This document shows positions 36,523-46,037 of a DNA stretch of 64,000 nucleotides, piece by piece. Both the position numbers and the translations under genes were made by a program. The stretch's first letter is position 1. Each line of letters begins with the position of its first letter. Below the pieces are notes generated by a model that did no database searches, was not told where the DNA came from, and saw nothing but the letters and a program-made list of their open reading frames with translations. Origin of the DNA: Roseihalotalea indica (GTDB lineage: Bacteria; Bacteroidota; Bacteroidia; Cytophagales; Cyclobacteriaceae); assembly GCF_022458895.1 (NCBI RefSeq), contig NZ_JAINFL010000015.1, forward strand, positions 1 through 64,000, given 5' to 3'.

Positions 36523-38805
36523 TCATTCAGAACGGGCAAGCTCCATGGCTTTCTCCAGAAATTCATCGCGACCCGCTCGCACTCCAGCAATCGTTTTCTC
36601 AACGTACACATCGGGTAAGATTCCAACGCCGTGGTGTTGGCTGTCATCATGCTTGAGCACCTTCATGCCGGTCCAGTATACATAGTATCCTCCGGGCAGC
36701 GAGAATGAATTAACATTACCATTAGTGCCAGCAGTGGGTTGCCCGACAATGGTAGCCAGATTGTAGTGCTCAATAAAGCCCATGAACGACTCAGCATAAC
36801 TAATTGCTCGACCATCAATAATGAAGATAATTTTAGCATCCAGATTTGGCTCCTTCAGTTGCATCTGCCACCCGTATTGCTCGTACTTTTCCCTATGCTG
36901 CTGATCGGGATAGATGACATGAGGAACCTGCATCCAGGCGGTGGATGTATCGGGAGTAGTGAGTAGGTGGCTGATAATTTCGTGATTACTATTAGGGTAA
37001 CCCCGCAGGTCAAAGATGATGCTTTTGGCTTGTTGCAAGACCTCCATTCGCTCCCGAATTTCACCCATAGAGACTCGGTCAATATTCACGTAATAGATGC
37101 CCGACTCAAGCTCCTGCACTGTGCTGTCATGGGTGCTCTTCATCAGATAATCGCTGTAAAAATTATGAGCTGGCACATCCCGTTTCAGGTCAACCTGATG
37201 GGTGCTTCCGGTGACTGTCTGGATCTGCAAAGACAGGTTTGAGTTAAAAGGCCCGGCTAGTGAGACTTCCTTGGCCCGAAAGTTTCTCCACCCCGATGTA
37301 GCAGCCGAGATTGTTTCGTACAAGGGTGCAAAATAAGCTTCCGGTGACTGCCCCTGAATGTGAGTGATTATATCTCCTACCTGAAGCTCTTCCTGATCGC
37401 TCATGGTAATAATCAACTCATCTTCTACCCACTCCCAGAGCACAGGCGGAAAATGCGTTTCGGTATGGCTCCCTCCCAAATAAACTCGACCATGACCATC
37501 CTCCAGCTTTGCCGTGAGCACCCGCAGGGTATGTAAAAAATCTGTGGCTGAAGAATCCTGGTAAGCCTCTTGAAAGGCATCGGTCAACGCCTGCTCCCAG
37601 TCTACCGAAATCACATCAAAGTACGGGTAAAAATGCTGAAAAACGTTCCAGGACATGATGATACCACCCAACCGAACATCAAGATCATCCCCGGTTAAGC
37701 GAACTGGCACATTATCGGCGAGGGTACGGATGAATGTGTTAAATGTATTTTCATTTACAGGGGGAAAGGTATGTTCCTCATTCCCATACAATGCTAAAGG
37801 AACAATGCATGACAAACCGCTGCCGATCTCGTGCTGGTATACATCACCTACTTTTGAATATTCAGAAAACAGCAAGTCATTCTGAGAGAGGTTTTCGGTA
37901 AAGATCTGCACACTTTGAGAGCCCTGAGCCGACAGTGAATCGGTCACCTCGAAGGTATACTCCCGGCTTCTAGCAAACCAGTTTTTAGGAGGTCTGGTCG
38001 GATCATCTTCCTCAAAATCTGCATTGGCTAGCGGAACCGGTTTCCAGGTATCATGGTGAGGGTTCTTCGTGTATAATTGAAAATCATCTACCCAAAGTTT
38101 TCCCGCACCTTGCAAAGAGCAGCCAAAACCAAGCGACGTAGCGTCCGGCGCAAGTGTAGCAGTGATCTCATAGGTCTGCCAAGCAGTATCGGTAATGGGG
38201 CGGTCGTCCATGTTGAGAGCAAAGCCTCGCTGAGCACCTCGTTCTTCCCGCAACCATAACTGTCCGCTCCCTTCAGCCCCGGCCGCCATTTTTATGGAAG
38301 CCACAAACTTCACATCGTTCCCCCGGTATTGGATAACCTCCATGCTATTGCCCATCGTTCCGTAAGAGGGCGAGGTTTGCTTGACTGGTTGTCCGGTTCG
38401 CTTACTTTGGTAAATATTACTTTGCTCACCAAAACGCACTCCCAGATGCTGCCAGGCCACGGTCCGGTAACTATTGGTATCCGTTGGGATGAGGGGATCA
38501 CGAATAAATTCTGCCGACTCTGCGGAAGGATAAATGATGAGAGTAGGTGCAATGGGACCAAACAACGCTCGCAAGGTATCTTGAAGTGCCTCCTGGTCGG
38601 GGGCCTGCCTGACTTGTTGAGCACCGTAAATAGCCAGTTGCTCCCAATCTACTTCAATCGCTTCATTGCTTGGGTGGAAGTAGCGAACGTAGCCGTATAG
38701 CCTGGTAAATGTTTTGAGATGCTCTAGAGCCTGCGGAGTTTGAGCCAGCACCGAAATTCCTGAAAAGCATACTCCCGTTACAATAAATAGAATAAAACGA
38801 ATCAT
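36523..38805 (-). CDS. S41-family peptidase (C-terminal processing protease-like)
   Basis: 760 residues with a signal peptide (to about residue 21, SVLAQ). The N-terminal half (about 25-270) includes a region resembling a carbohydrate-binding-like beta sandwich (GSGQLWLREERGAQRGFALNM). The peptidase part shows a PDZ-like segment (LQVGDIITHIQGQSPEAYF), SIIFDLRGYPNSNHEI, the Ser region AISYAESFMGFIEHY and GQPTAGTNGNVNSFSLPGG. It should be exported and hydrolyse peptides in the periplasm or outside. No partner gene is evident. Confidence 0.88.
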   Translation of the reverse strand: MIRFILFIVTGVCFSGISVLAQTPQALEHLKTFTRLYGYVRYFHPSNEAIEVDWEQLAIYGAQQVRQAPDQEALQDTLRALFGPIAPTLIIYPSAESAEFIRDPLIPTDTNSYRTVAWQHLGVRFGEQSNIYQSKRTGQPVKQTSPSYGTMGNSMEVIQYRGNDVKFVASIKMAAGAEGSGQLWLREERGAQRGFALNMDDRPITDTAWQTYEITATLAPDATSLGFGCSLQGAGKLWVDDFQLYTKNPHHDTWKPVPLANADFEEDDPTRPPKNWFARSREYTFEVTDSLSAQGSQSVQIFTENLSQNDLLFSEYSKVGDVYQHEIGSGLSCIVPLALYGNEEHTFPPVNENTFNTFIRTLADNVPVRLTGDDLDVRLGGIIMSWNVFQHFYPYFDVISVDWEQALTDAFQEAYQDSSATDFLHTLRVLTAKLEDGHGRVYLGGSHTETHFPPVLWEWVEDELIITMSDQEELQVGDIITHIQGQSPEAYFAPLYETISAATSGWRNFRAKEVSLAGPFNSNLSLQIQTVTGSTHQVDLKRDVPAHNFYSDYLMKSTHDSTVQELESGIYYVNIDRVSMGEIRERMEVLQQAKSIIFDLRGYPNSNHEIISHLLTTPDTSTAWMQVPHVIYPDQQHREKYEQYGWQMQLKEPNLDAKIIFIIDGRAISYAESFMGFIEHYNLATIVGQPTAGTNGNVNSFSLPGGYYVYWTGMKVLKHDDSQHHGVGILPDVYVEKTIAGVRAGRDEFLEKAMELARSE

Positions 38806-38913
38806 GGCTGAAGTTATGTAGTAATACTAACCTCCTTCCGCTCTGGTACTTCTCTATATTAAGAGTACGAAGCTTTTAGCCATTTATTTCATTCTCACCT
38901 GCCAGGCCACAGT

Positions 38914-39450
38914 CTAAAACTTCAATAAGGCGTACCCTTTCCGTTGGTACTCGGTCAGCACAGTAAGAGCTGAAATAGATATCGTAATGTCTGGATGTAG
39001 AGGATAATCATAGTAATTGCGAGCCAGTAGGGATTGTCCGCAGACAAATAGCGATACTCCCGCTTCACTGAGTGCCCTAATCAATTCATTGTTAGGATTA
39101 TTACAACCGAACGCTTGCTGGTAAGTCTCATCGGCTAACACCACCGGGGTAGCACTGGCATGAATTACAGCAACTACCTCCAGTTGCTCTTTTTTAATAC
39201 CACTGATGCCGTGCAGGTTCAGCATGCGGGCAATATTATTTAGCGAAGGATTTAACTGATCTGGCTTTTCTACGCCCTGGGTTACATCAACGACAACCTG
39301 ATAAGATAGGGTAGTATCTGGATATTTCTGCGCTTCGGGGATGGCGTAAATGCCGCCAAAGTCGGGCACGATGGGGTATTGAGGATCGGGCATTTGGGCT
39401 TGAACAGTGAACGTAATAGTTAAAAGTATAGCTAGTACAACGAATTTCAT
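38914..39450 (-). CDS. Exported DsrE/DsrF-like protein
   Basis: 178 residues with a signal peptide (to residue 18, TVQA). The body has the DsrE-like Rossmann-type pattern VAVIHASATPVVLADE and later LIRALSEAGVSLFVCGQSLLARNY, with a Cys at the position often active in sulphur-relay relatives. Periplasmic versions of this fold are common in Bacteroidota and their function is not established. It lies 108 bp downstream of the S41 gene start, in the same direction. Confidence 0.8.
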   Translation of the reverse strand: MKFVVLAILLTITFTVQAQMPDPQYPIVPDFGGIYAIPEAQKYPDTTLSYQVVVDVTQGVEKPDQLNPSLNNIARMLNLHGISGIKKEQLEVVAVIHASATPVVLADETYQQAFGCNNPNNELIRALSEAGVSLFVCGQSLLARNYYDYPLHPDITISISALTVLTEYQRKGYALLKF

Positions 39451-39501
39451 ATGGAAAGGGGTAGCGTTTGTGGTAGTAAGTTTAGCAGAAAAGGTGCAAA
39501 C

Positions 39502-39531
39502 AAAAAAAAGCTCCCCAAGGGAAGCTCTTTT
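39502..39531 (-). terminator. Terminator hairpin after the small exported TPR-like gene
   Basis: The stem AGCTCCCC/GGGAAGCT (39509-39526, one mismatch) is flanked by eight A on the left and five T on the right. On the minus strand the hairpin is followed by a T-run, giving a terminator for the gene at 39561-39977, before the DsrE-like gene. The flanks make it potentially bidirectional. Confidence 0.75.
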
Positions 39532-39560
39532 TCCTAACTGATTACTTACTTAACGTATGT

Positions 39561-39977
39561 CTAACCTAGTTGTCGCACTAATGCTAATATCTTTTCCTGC
39601 GTTTCGGCATCCATATAAGAAGGGTCTTCCATTTTGCCTACGCGGATGCTTTTGCTATAGTATTCCAAAGCTTTTTCAGGCAGTTTGTTCATCACATAGT
39701 AATCACCTTTTATTCCCAGGTTATACGCTGCTTCATGAATTGCCAGCGACTTGTTTAGCCACTCAGCGGCTTCTTTAAGATTCACTCCTTTGTCAATGCA
39801 TTTTTCAGCAGCTTTGGCTAAGGTATACCAATCGTCGGGGGCAGCGTTTTCTACGGCCTCTCGAGCCCGCTGGGTGGTTTTGTCGGTGTTGTTGTTAGCG
39901 AAGGCTCCGGTTGAAATAGTTAGCAATAAAGCGGCGACTACAAAAGCTCGGGAAACAATGTTGAATGCGTTTTTCAT
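39561..39977 (-). CDS. Small exported protein with TPR-like repeat
   Basis: 138 residues with a clear signal peptide (AALLLTISTGAFA, cleavage near 28). The mature part contains a helix pair resembling tetratricopeptide or Sel1 repeats (AAEKCIDKGVNLKEAAEWLNKSL, then EKALEYYSKSI). Probably a periplasmic protein-interaction module; the partner is unknown. It is divergent from the SpoIIE-type phosphatase gene across 435 bp. Confidence 0.72.
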   Translation of the reverse strand: MKNAFNIVSRAFVVAALLLTISTGAFANNNTDKTTQRAREAVENAAPDDWYTLAKAAEKCIDKGVNLKEAAEWLNKSLAIHEAAYNLGIKGDYYVMNKLPEKALEYYSKSIRVGKMEDPSYMDAETQEKILALVRQLG

Positions 39978-40412
39978 GATGTTTTTCTTTTTGGGTCTTT
40001 ACAAAATGTTGTTCGGAAAGATTATTTCCAAACCCATGCCGAAAACCTATTTTACTGATTGTCAATTCTTTATAAAAAAATACTATTAGAGGCACTGTCC
40101 GCTAATAACACAGTACTGTTCTTTAACGAACACTTTTGGATATTTCCTGCTATGAAGACCAGGTTTTGGTGGAAAGCGTTGCAATACTTTCCTGAAGGCA
40201 GGGGCAATAATTGACATCCTATAACACTTATGTATCTATCTGACAACCGTATTACACTCTCACGCATTACTACTTAGCCGTCTACGCCCGTAAGTCACGG
40301 TATTTATAGATAAAATACTAATTTTGTATTCTGTTTGCAATCCTTATTTTAAAAGCGGAGATTGTAAATATTAATTTTTTCCCCAGATCGTACGGAAATA
40401 CTGGGAGATACT
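39978..40412. other. 435-bp divergent intergenic region
   Basis: No gene or RNA recognised. It must hold promoters for the small exported protein (minus) and the phosphatase (plus). A TAATTTTG at 40319-40326 fits the TAnnTTTG element of Bacteroidota promoters for the plus-strand gene, but no convincing -33 TTTG is at the right distance, so it is not called as a promoter. Confidence 0.5.
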
Positions 40413-41678
40413 ATGGAAGTAAACGAAGCTTTACGGAATCAATTTGAGCTCAAAGAGTTAGAGTTAAACTCTTTGCTGGAAGTAACGCAGGCGATTAACA
40501 ATAATTTGCCCGAAGTATCCTTATATAAAATCTACAATTTTACCCTTCGGGCCAACCTTAATATTAAAAAGCTCGCCCTGTATGTACTCATCGAGCAGGA
40601 AGACCAGCCCGACCACTGGGAATGCAAAACCAACTTCGGCACCCTGACAGATTTTAATAAGGTGATGCTGAGTGAGCACTTTCTGCCTATTCAGGAAATG
40701 ACGTATGTGCAGGATCTGGAAGAGCCGGGCGCTTTTACCGAGTTTGACATTCTCATTCCGGTATCGCATAAAGAGCGCATGCTGGCCCTGGTGTTTGCCA
40801 GTGGACTTAAGAAAGATGTGGATGCTACCTCGGCTCAAACTGGCACGACCTTTATACAGGCACTCAGCAATATTATTATTGTAGCGATTGAGAATAAAAA
40901 GCTCGCCCGCCGCCAACTGGCTCAGGAAGCCATGCGTAAAGAAATGGAGATTGCCCAGCAGGTACAACAGTTCCTGTTTCCCAAAAACCTGCCCCGCCGA
41001 CCCGGTTTATCAGTAGAAGCCAGTTACGTTCCTCACTATTCAGTGGGTGGAGACTATTATGATTTCATCCGGCTTACTTCGCATCATTTTCTGGTTTGTG
41101 TAGCTGACGTTTCTGGTAAGGGAGTACCAGCCGCCTTGCTGATGTCAAACTTTCAGGCCGCCCTGCGTACAATCGCTCGGCAAACCATGAATCTGAAAGA
41201 GATTATTCCAGAGCTGAATTACCAGGTGATGCAAAGTGCCAATGGTGAAAACTTTATTACCTTTTTTGTAGCCATTTACGATCAGGAAGCGCACAAACTA
41301 TGGTACGTAAACGCCGGGCATATTCCTCCGCTTCTTATCCATAACAACCAAACGCATCACCTTGATAAAGGAACGGTAATGCTGGGAAGCTTTCAGCCCT
41401 TACCCTTCTTGCATCAGGGAACATTATACGATGTGGATGACTTCATGCTGTTTGCCTACACCGATGGCTTGACTGAAACCTTTAACCGGCAGGATGAAGA
41501 ATTTGGCATAGAGCGACTGGAGCAGTTACTGGTAGAACAGGCAGAAACTGACCTTCCATCCTTACACAAGAAAGTATTTGATACACTAACCGATTTTAAT
41601 GGCGGGCGGGCATATGATGATGATATCACTTTTCTTTCGGTACGGGTAGATACCAAGCGCCTAGAAGGAGACAGCTAA
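40413..41678 (+). CDS. GAF-SpoIIE (PP2C-type) serine phosphatase
   Basis: 421 residues. The N-terminal half (about 20-175) is GAF-like. A helical linker (AQEAMRKEMEIAQQVQQFLF) leads to the SpoIIE/RsbU phosphatase domain with SVGGDYYDFIRL, VCVADVSGKGVPAALLMSN, YVNAGHIPPLL and LFAYTDGLTETFNRQDEEFG, which supply the metal-binding aspartates. Such proteins usually act in partner-switching pathways on anti-sigma antagonists, but no RsbV/RsbW pair is nearby. The deacetylase gene begins 2 bp after its stop. Confidence 0.92.
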   Translation: MEVNEALRNQFELKELELNSLLEVTQAINNNLPEVSLYKIYNFTLRANLNIKKLALYVLIEQEDQPDHWECKTNFGTLTDFNKVMLSEHFLPIQEMTYVQDLEEPGAFTEFDILIPVSHKERMLALVFASGLKKDVDATSAQTGTTFIQALSNIIIVAIENKKLARRQLAQEAMRKEMEIAQQVQQFLFPKNLPRRPGLSVEASYVPHYSVGGDYYDFIRLTSHHFLVCVADVSGKGVPAALLMSNFQAALRTIARQTMNLKEIIPELNYQVMQSANGENFITFFVAIYDQEAHKLWYVNAGHIPPLLIHNNQTHHLDKGTVMLGSFQPLPFLHQGTLYDVDDFMLFAYTDGLTETFNRQDEEFGIERLEQLLVEQAETDLPSLHKKVFDTLTDFNGGRAYDDDITFLSVRVDTKRLEGDS

Positions 41679-41680
41679 GT

Positions 41681-42322
41681 ATGAATTTTTTTAAAACTCC
41701 GGCGGTGCTCAAACACCTCTACCCCAGCCTTATCTGGGATAAGCATGCTGCCAGCAGTCAAGCCGAAAACAAAACGATTTACCTCACCTTTGATGATGGC
41801 CCTATCCCCGACCTCACCTCCTGGGTTCTGAAAACACTGAAAAGCTACCAGGCTCGGGGCACTTTTTTCTGCGTGGGCGACAATATCCGTCAGCATCCCG
41901 ATTTGTATCATCAGATCGTTGCTGAAGGGCACCGAACCGGTAATCACACCTTTCACCATCTGAATGGCTGGAAAACCGAGAACTATACGTACCTCAAAAA
42001 TATTCTTCAGTGCGAGCAGTTGCTTTGTCCTTCTCAAAACACCGTTACGAAGCTCTTTCGCCCACCTTATGGTAAGATTAAGCAAAAGCAGATTCAGCAG
42101 GTAGCGCCCCGCTACGATATTATTATGTGGGATATTTTGTCGGGTGATTTTGACCCTGATTTCAACCACGAAGCCTGCCTGGACAAATGTATTCAGCATA
42201 CCCAAACAGGTACCATTATAATTTTTCATGATAACTATAAGGCTCAGAAAAATCTGACTTATGTATTACCCCGCTACCTGGAACATTTTTCCGAACAAGG
42301 CTATACCTTTGCCACGTTATAA
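41681..42322 (+). CDS. Polysaccharide deacetylase family protein (NodB domain)
   Basis: 213 residues. NodB motifs in order: YLTFDDGPIPD (catalytic Asp-Asp), GNHTFHHLNGW (His-x3-His metal site), RPPYGKIKQ, WDILSGDFDP and the late IIFHDNYK. It removes acetyl groups from N-acetylated sugars, probably in peptidoglycan or an exopolysaccharide. No clear signal peptide is present. It begins 2 bp after the phosphatase gene, so the two are almost surely cotranscribed. Confidence 0.92.
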   Translation: MNFFKTPAVLKHLYPSLIWDKHAASSQAENKTIYLTFDDGPIPDLTSWVLKTLKSYQARGTFFCVGDNIRQHPDLYHQIVAEGHRTGNHTFHHLNGWKTENYTYLKNILQCEQLLCPSQNTVTKLFRPPYGKIKQKQIQQVAPRYDIIMWDILSGDFDPDFNHEACLDKCIQHTQTGTIIIFHDNYKAQKNLTYVLPRYLEHFSEQGYTFATL

Positions 42323-42410
42323 AGCCGGTAGGTTTGTCCGATTACTCATATTGGCGAACCCGGGCACTTATACATAAAGCCATTACTACCCATTAATACT
42401 CAAGCTTACT

Positions 42411-43196
42411 ATGGAATGGATTGATACACACGCTCATATCTATGACGCTAAATTTAAAGAAGACATTAACGATATACTTAACCGCTGTCAGGAAGCTGGG
42501 GTACACCAGGTTTATATGCCCAATATTGACCACACCACGATTGATGGTATGCTGGAGCTGGAACATCGTTTCCCAGCCCAATGCATTCCTATGATGGGTC
42601 TGCACCCGGGCAGCGTGAAAAAAGACTTTGAGAAAGAATTATATCTGGTAGAAGAATGGCTTGATAAACGATCATTTGCCGCTGTGGGCGAGATCGGATT
42701 AGACTACTACTGGGACACCACATTTAAAGAGCAGCAGCAGGAAGCCTTCCGTATTCAAATTGAGTTAGCGAAAAAGCATCACTTACCGATTGTCATCCAC
42801 ACCCGCGATTCGTTTGAGGACGCCATACAAATGGTAGAAAAACTGAACACCGATGAGCTGACGGGTATTTTTCACTGCTTTACCGGCACTTCGGAAGAAG
42901 GACAGCGTATTGTGGAGGCTGGCTTTTATATGGGGCTGGGGGGCGTTTCCACGTTCAAAAACTCCGGCTTGAATGAAGTCATTCCTCATCTTGACCCAAA
43001 TAGGATTGTGATGGAAACCGACAGCCCTTACCTGACGCCTACTCCGCACCGGGGCAAACGAAATGAACCTTCTTACATCCCACTTATCGGAAAAAAGGTA
43101 GCCGAATTTACCAAAACCGATGTGGAAGAAATTGCCGAAAAAACCACCCAAAATGCTCAACGGCTATTTCAGTATAAAAGTAATAGCCGGAAGTAG
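42411..43196 (+). CDS. TatD-family metal-dependent hydrolase
   Basis: 261 residues. Metal ligands are in IDTHAHIYD, VGEIGLDYYWD, IVIHTRDS, FHCFTG and METDSPYLTPTPHRGKRNEP, all intact. TatD proteins are cytoplasmic nucleases or deoxyribonuclease-like phosphatases. The ATG at 42411 leaves 88 bp after the deacetylase gene, and the asparaginase gene follows at 101 bp, so these plus-strand genes may be one transcription unit. Confidence 0.93.
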   Translation: MEWIDTHAHIYDAKFKEDINDILNRCQEAGVHQVYMPNIDHTTIDGMLELEHRFPAQCIPMMGLHPGSVKKDFEKELYLVEEWLDKRSFAAVGEIGLDYYWDTTFKEQQQEAFRIQIELAKKHHLPIVIHTRDSFEDAIQMVEKLNTDELTGIFHCFTGTSEEGQRIVEAGFYMGLGGVSTFKNSGLNEVIPHLDPNRIVMETDSPYLTPTPHRGKRNEPSYIPLIGKKVAEFTKTDVEEIAEKTTQNAQRLFQYKSNSRK

Positions 43197-43297
43197 CCTC
43201 TCACAAAAACCCACTTACTTTCAAATTTGCCTTTAGCCTTTGACTTCCGGTATTGTGAATACTCCCAATTCTACAGTACCTTTGGGCAAATCTGCGT

Positions 43298-44371
43298 ATG
43301 GAAACCTCTAATTATAAGATCGTTAATATTAGCACGGCCACCTCAAGCGTAGCCAAGGCATCGATCCTTATTATTTATACAGGCGGAACGTTGGGCATGA
43401 CCTACGATGAGACAGGCGCATTGGCTCCGTTTAACTTCTCACGGATTGTTGAAAAGATACCAGCGCTACGTCAGTTTGATTTGGAGCTTACGGTAATTTC
43501 TTTTCCGCAACTGGTAGACTCGGCCAATATACGGCCAGTGCACTGGGTAGATATGGCTTACATCGTACATGAAAACTACCAGCGATATGATGGCTTTGTG
43601 GTAGTGCACGGAACCGACACTATGGCTTATAGCGCCTCTGCCCTCAGTTTTATGCTGGAGGGACTAAACAAGCCGGTGATTTTTACAGGGGCCCAATTGC
43701 CTATTGGCTCTAAACGATCAGATGCGCACGAAAACTTTGTAACCGCCCTGGAGATTGCCAGTGCCCGTAAAGGTGACCACCCTATTGTGCCCGAAGTGTG
43801 TATCTATTTTGGCAGCCACCTGTTGCGAGGCAACCGTAGCAGCAAGCGCCAAAGTATTCATTTTGATGCATTTACTTCAGAAAATTACCCTAGCCTGGCT
43901 GAAGCCGGAGTAGTGATCGATTACAATTTTTCCGCCATTCGCCCCTTCAATCCCAACCGAAAGCTCATCTACCACCGAACCCTAGACCCGAATGTAGCCA
44001 TCCTTAAGCTGTTTCCGGGCATTAATCGTAAGGTGGTAGAAAGCATTCTGCAGATTCCGGATTTAAAGGGCCTGGTGCTGGAAACTTTTGGCTCAGGCAA
44101 TGCCCCAACAGATGCCTTTTTGCTGGATAGTTTGGATGATGCCATTAAGCGAGGGCTCACTATTCTAAATATTTCTCAGTGTGCGGGGGGACGAGTCATT
44201 CAGGGACGTTACCAGACGAGCAAGACCCTGGAAAACATTGGGGTGATTAGTGGTAAAGATATGACTACGGAAGCGGCGGTTACAAAGTTGATGTTTTTGC
44301 TGGGAACCGAATCAGACCCGCATCGTATAGAGCAACGTCTGCAATTTCCACTGTGCGGAGAAACTTACTGA
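43298..44371 (+). CDS. Type I L-asparaginase
   Basis: 357 residues. First active-site threonine in IIYTGGTLGMTYD, second in VVHGTDTMAYSASALSFML; ASARKGDHPIVPEVCIYFG and LVLETFGSGNAP follow. There is no signal peptide, so it is the cytoplasmic, type I form converting asparagine to aspartate and ammonia. It is about 20 residues longer at the N-terminus than E. coli AnsA. The gene is followed by 270 bp with no gene, then tRNA-Ser. Confidence 0.92.
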   Translation: METSNYKIVNISTATSSVAKASILIIYTGGTLGMTYDETGALAPFNFSRIVEKIPALRQFDLELTVISFPQLVDSANIRPVHWVDMAYIVHENYQRYDGFVVVHGTDTMAYSASALSFMLEGLNKPVIFTGAQLPIGSKRSDAHENFVTALEIASARKGDHPIVPEVCIYFGSHLLRGNRSSKRQSIHFDAFTSENYPSLAEAGVVIDYNFSAIRPFNPNRKLIYHRTLDPNVAILKLFPGINRKVVESILQIPDLKGLVLETFGSGNAPTDAFLLDSLDDAIKRGLTILNISQCAGGRVIQGRYQTSKTLENIGVISGKDMTTEAAVTKLMFLLGTESDPHRIEQRLQFPLCGETY

Positions 44372-44641
44372 GATATGTTTCAGCGAATAAGGTAAGATTT
44401 CTCATTATTTTTTATAATTTTATAGCGGATAGCGTTATTTTTTTGCTATTTGGTTAACGTACCAGAAAAATCACTTAACTATAATTAGAAATAATAGCAC
44501 TTTACAAGGCCTGTTTTGGTCACAATACTCCGATACCATTGAACAAGGTGATTTATTCGGATAACTTGCATATGGCATAGATTATTGATTTATTTGCAAT
44601 TACCTTGATTTTAAAAAGTATCAAAATAAAGTATTATACTG

Positions 44642-44733
<92 letters not shown>

Positions 44734-44811
44734 TATACGCTTTTAAGACTATTTTAACTAAATTCCACTTTTAATCTTTCGTAACACTACAAAACTGACT
44801 ACTGAACACTT

Positions 44812-45678
44812 ATGAAAAAGTTACTCGCATTTATTTTGGTGGCTGGCTTCTTGATTTTCGGTCAGGCCAATGTTCTACTTGCACAAGACATGGAAAGCGA
44901 CACAACTGAGATGGCTCAGGAAGATAGCACTTCCATGATGGAAGAAACTACCGCTGCCGCGGAGGTTGAAGACGTTGCTGATGATGACCTGGTTGCTGAA
45001 ACTGAAGACCTGACATTTCACCAGGCTGTAAAAGAGAAGTTCATTGAAGGAGACTGGAAGTTTATGACTCCGGTATTACTTTGCTTGATCTTAGGATTGG
45101 CCATTGCTATTGAGCGTATTATCACGCTGAACCTAGCTACTACTAACAGCAAAAAACTGCTGGCCCGTGTAGAAGACGCGCTGAACTCAGGTGGTGTAGA
45201 CGCTGCACTGGACGTAACCCGCAATACTCGCGGCCCCGTTGCTTCTATCTTTACGCAAGGCCTTATGCGTATGTCTGAAGGCATTGACATGGTAGAAAAA
45301 TCTATCATCTCTTATGGTTCTGTTGAAATGGGCCGTTTAGAAAAAGGCTTAGTATGGATTTCACTATTTATCTCTATTGCCCCTATGCTTGGTTTCATGG
45401 GAACGGTAATTGGTATGATCGGTGCATTTGACGCAATTGAAGCAGCCGGTGATATTTCTCCTTCTCTGGTAGCTGGTGGTATTAAAATCGCCCTTTTAAC
45501 AACGGTTGCCGGTCTGATTGTGGCCATCATTCTTCAATTGTTTTACAACTACTGCGTTTCTAAAATTGATAGTCTGGTTAACGATATGGAAGACGCTTCC
45601 ATCGCACTGGTAGACCTTTTAGTGAAGCATAAGATCACTACTGGTGCTACTACTACCACTACTACTCGTATAGACTAA
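44812..45678 (+). CDS. exbB: MotA/TolQ/ExbB proton channel family protein
   Basis: 288 residues. A signal-peptide-like start (KKLLAFILVAGFLIFGQANVLLAQ) is followed by an acidic Thr/Met-rich stretch and then three transmembrane helices with the conserved MLGFMGTVIGMIGAFDAIE region. A leader plus acidic linker before the channel core is common in Bacteroidota ExbB. It should form the inner-membrane proton channel that powers TonB-dependent SusC transport. It begins the operon 25 bp before the small membrane protein gene. Symbol is by family, not by proven function. Confidence 0.93.
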   Translation: MKKLLAFILVAGFLIFGQANVLLAQDMESDTTEMAQEDSTSMMEETTAAAEVEDVADDDLVAETEDLTFHQAVKEKFIEGDWKFMTPVLLCLILGLAIAIERIITLNLATTNSKKLLARVEDALNSGGVDAALDVTRNTRGPVASIFTQGLMRMSEGIDMVEKSIISYGSVEMGRLEKGLVWISLFISIAPMLGFMGTVIGMIGAFDAIEAAGDISPSLVAGGIKIALLTTVAGLIVAIILQLFYNYCVSKIDSLVNDMEDASIALVDLLVKHKITTGATTTTTTRID

Positions 45679-45703
45679 TCATTAAACGCTAGACAATACA
45701 TTC

Positions 45704-46036
45704 ATGGCAGAATTCGTTTCAACGTATGGGTTATATGCAGCGTACATTTTAGTAGGGATTGCCCTAGTCGCTGCCATTGTACTACCGATTATCCATTCAA
45801 TCAGCGACCCTAAGTCGCTATTGGGAACGGTAGTTGGAATCGTCATCATTGCGGTTATCTTTTTCATTGGATACTCTATTTCCACTGATGAAGTAACCAA
45901 TGTGTATGTAAACAATAACGTTACCGAGCCTACCACCTCTAAAATGATAGGCGGCGCCATTGTTACCACGTATATACTGGTAATTACCGCCATAGTTGGT
46001 ATCGTTATTACCGAAGTCACTAAAGTTTTTAAGTAA
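45704..46036 (+). CDS. Small three-helix membrane protein in the ExbB/ExbD operon
   Basis: 110 residues with about three transmembrane helices (YGLYAAYILVGIALVAAIVLP, VVGIVIIAVIFFIGY and GGAIVTTYILVITAIVGIVI) and a Thr/Asn-rich loop (VNNNVTEPTT). No conserved domain is recognised. It lies between exbB and exbD with 25 bp upstream and 1 bp downstream. A similar small gene is often found at this position in Bacteroidota ExbBD operons; it is likely a subunit of the complex. Confidence 0.78.
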   Translation: MAEFVSTYGLYAAYILVGIALVAAIVLPIIHSISDPKSLLGTVVGIVIIAVIFFIGYSISTDEVTNVYVNNNVTEPTTSKMIGGAIVTTYILVITAIVGIVITEVTKVFK

Positions 46037-46037
46037 T

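Noticed and set aside
40319..40326. TAATTTTG promoter element before the SpoIIE-type gene
   Set aside because: No matching -33 element at the right spacing; one short motif is expected by chance in AT-rich DNA.
41675..42229. 184-codon minus-strand frame
   Set aside because: Antisense to the deacetylase, which has all NodB motifs.
45996..46037. Upstream ATG for the first ExbD
   Set aside because: It lies inside the preceding membrane-protein gene and adds 14 non-family residues; the ATG at 46038 directly follows that gene's stop.
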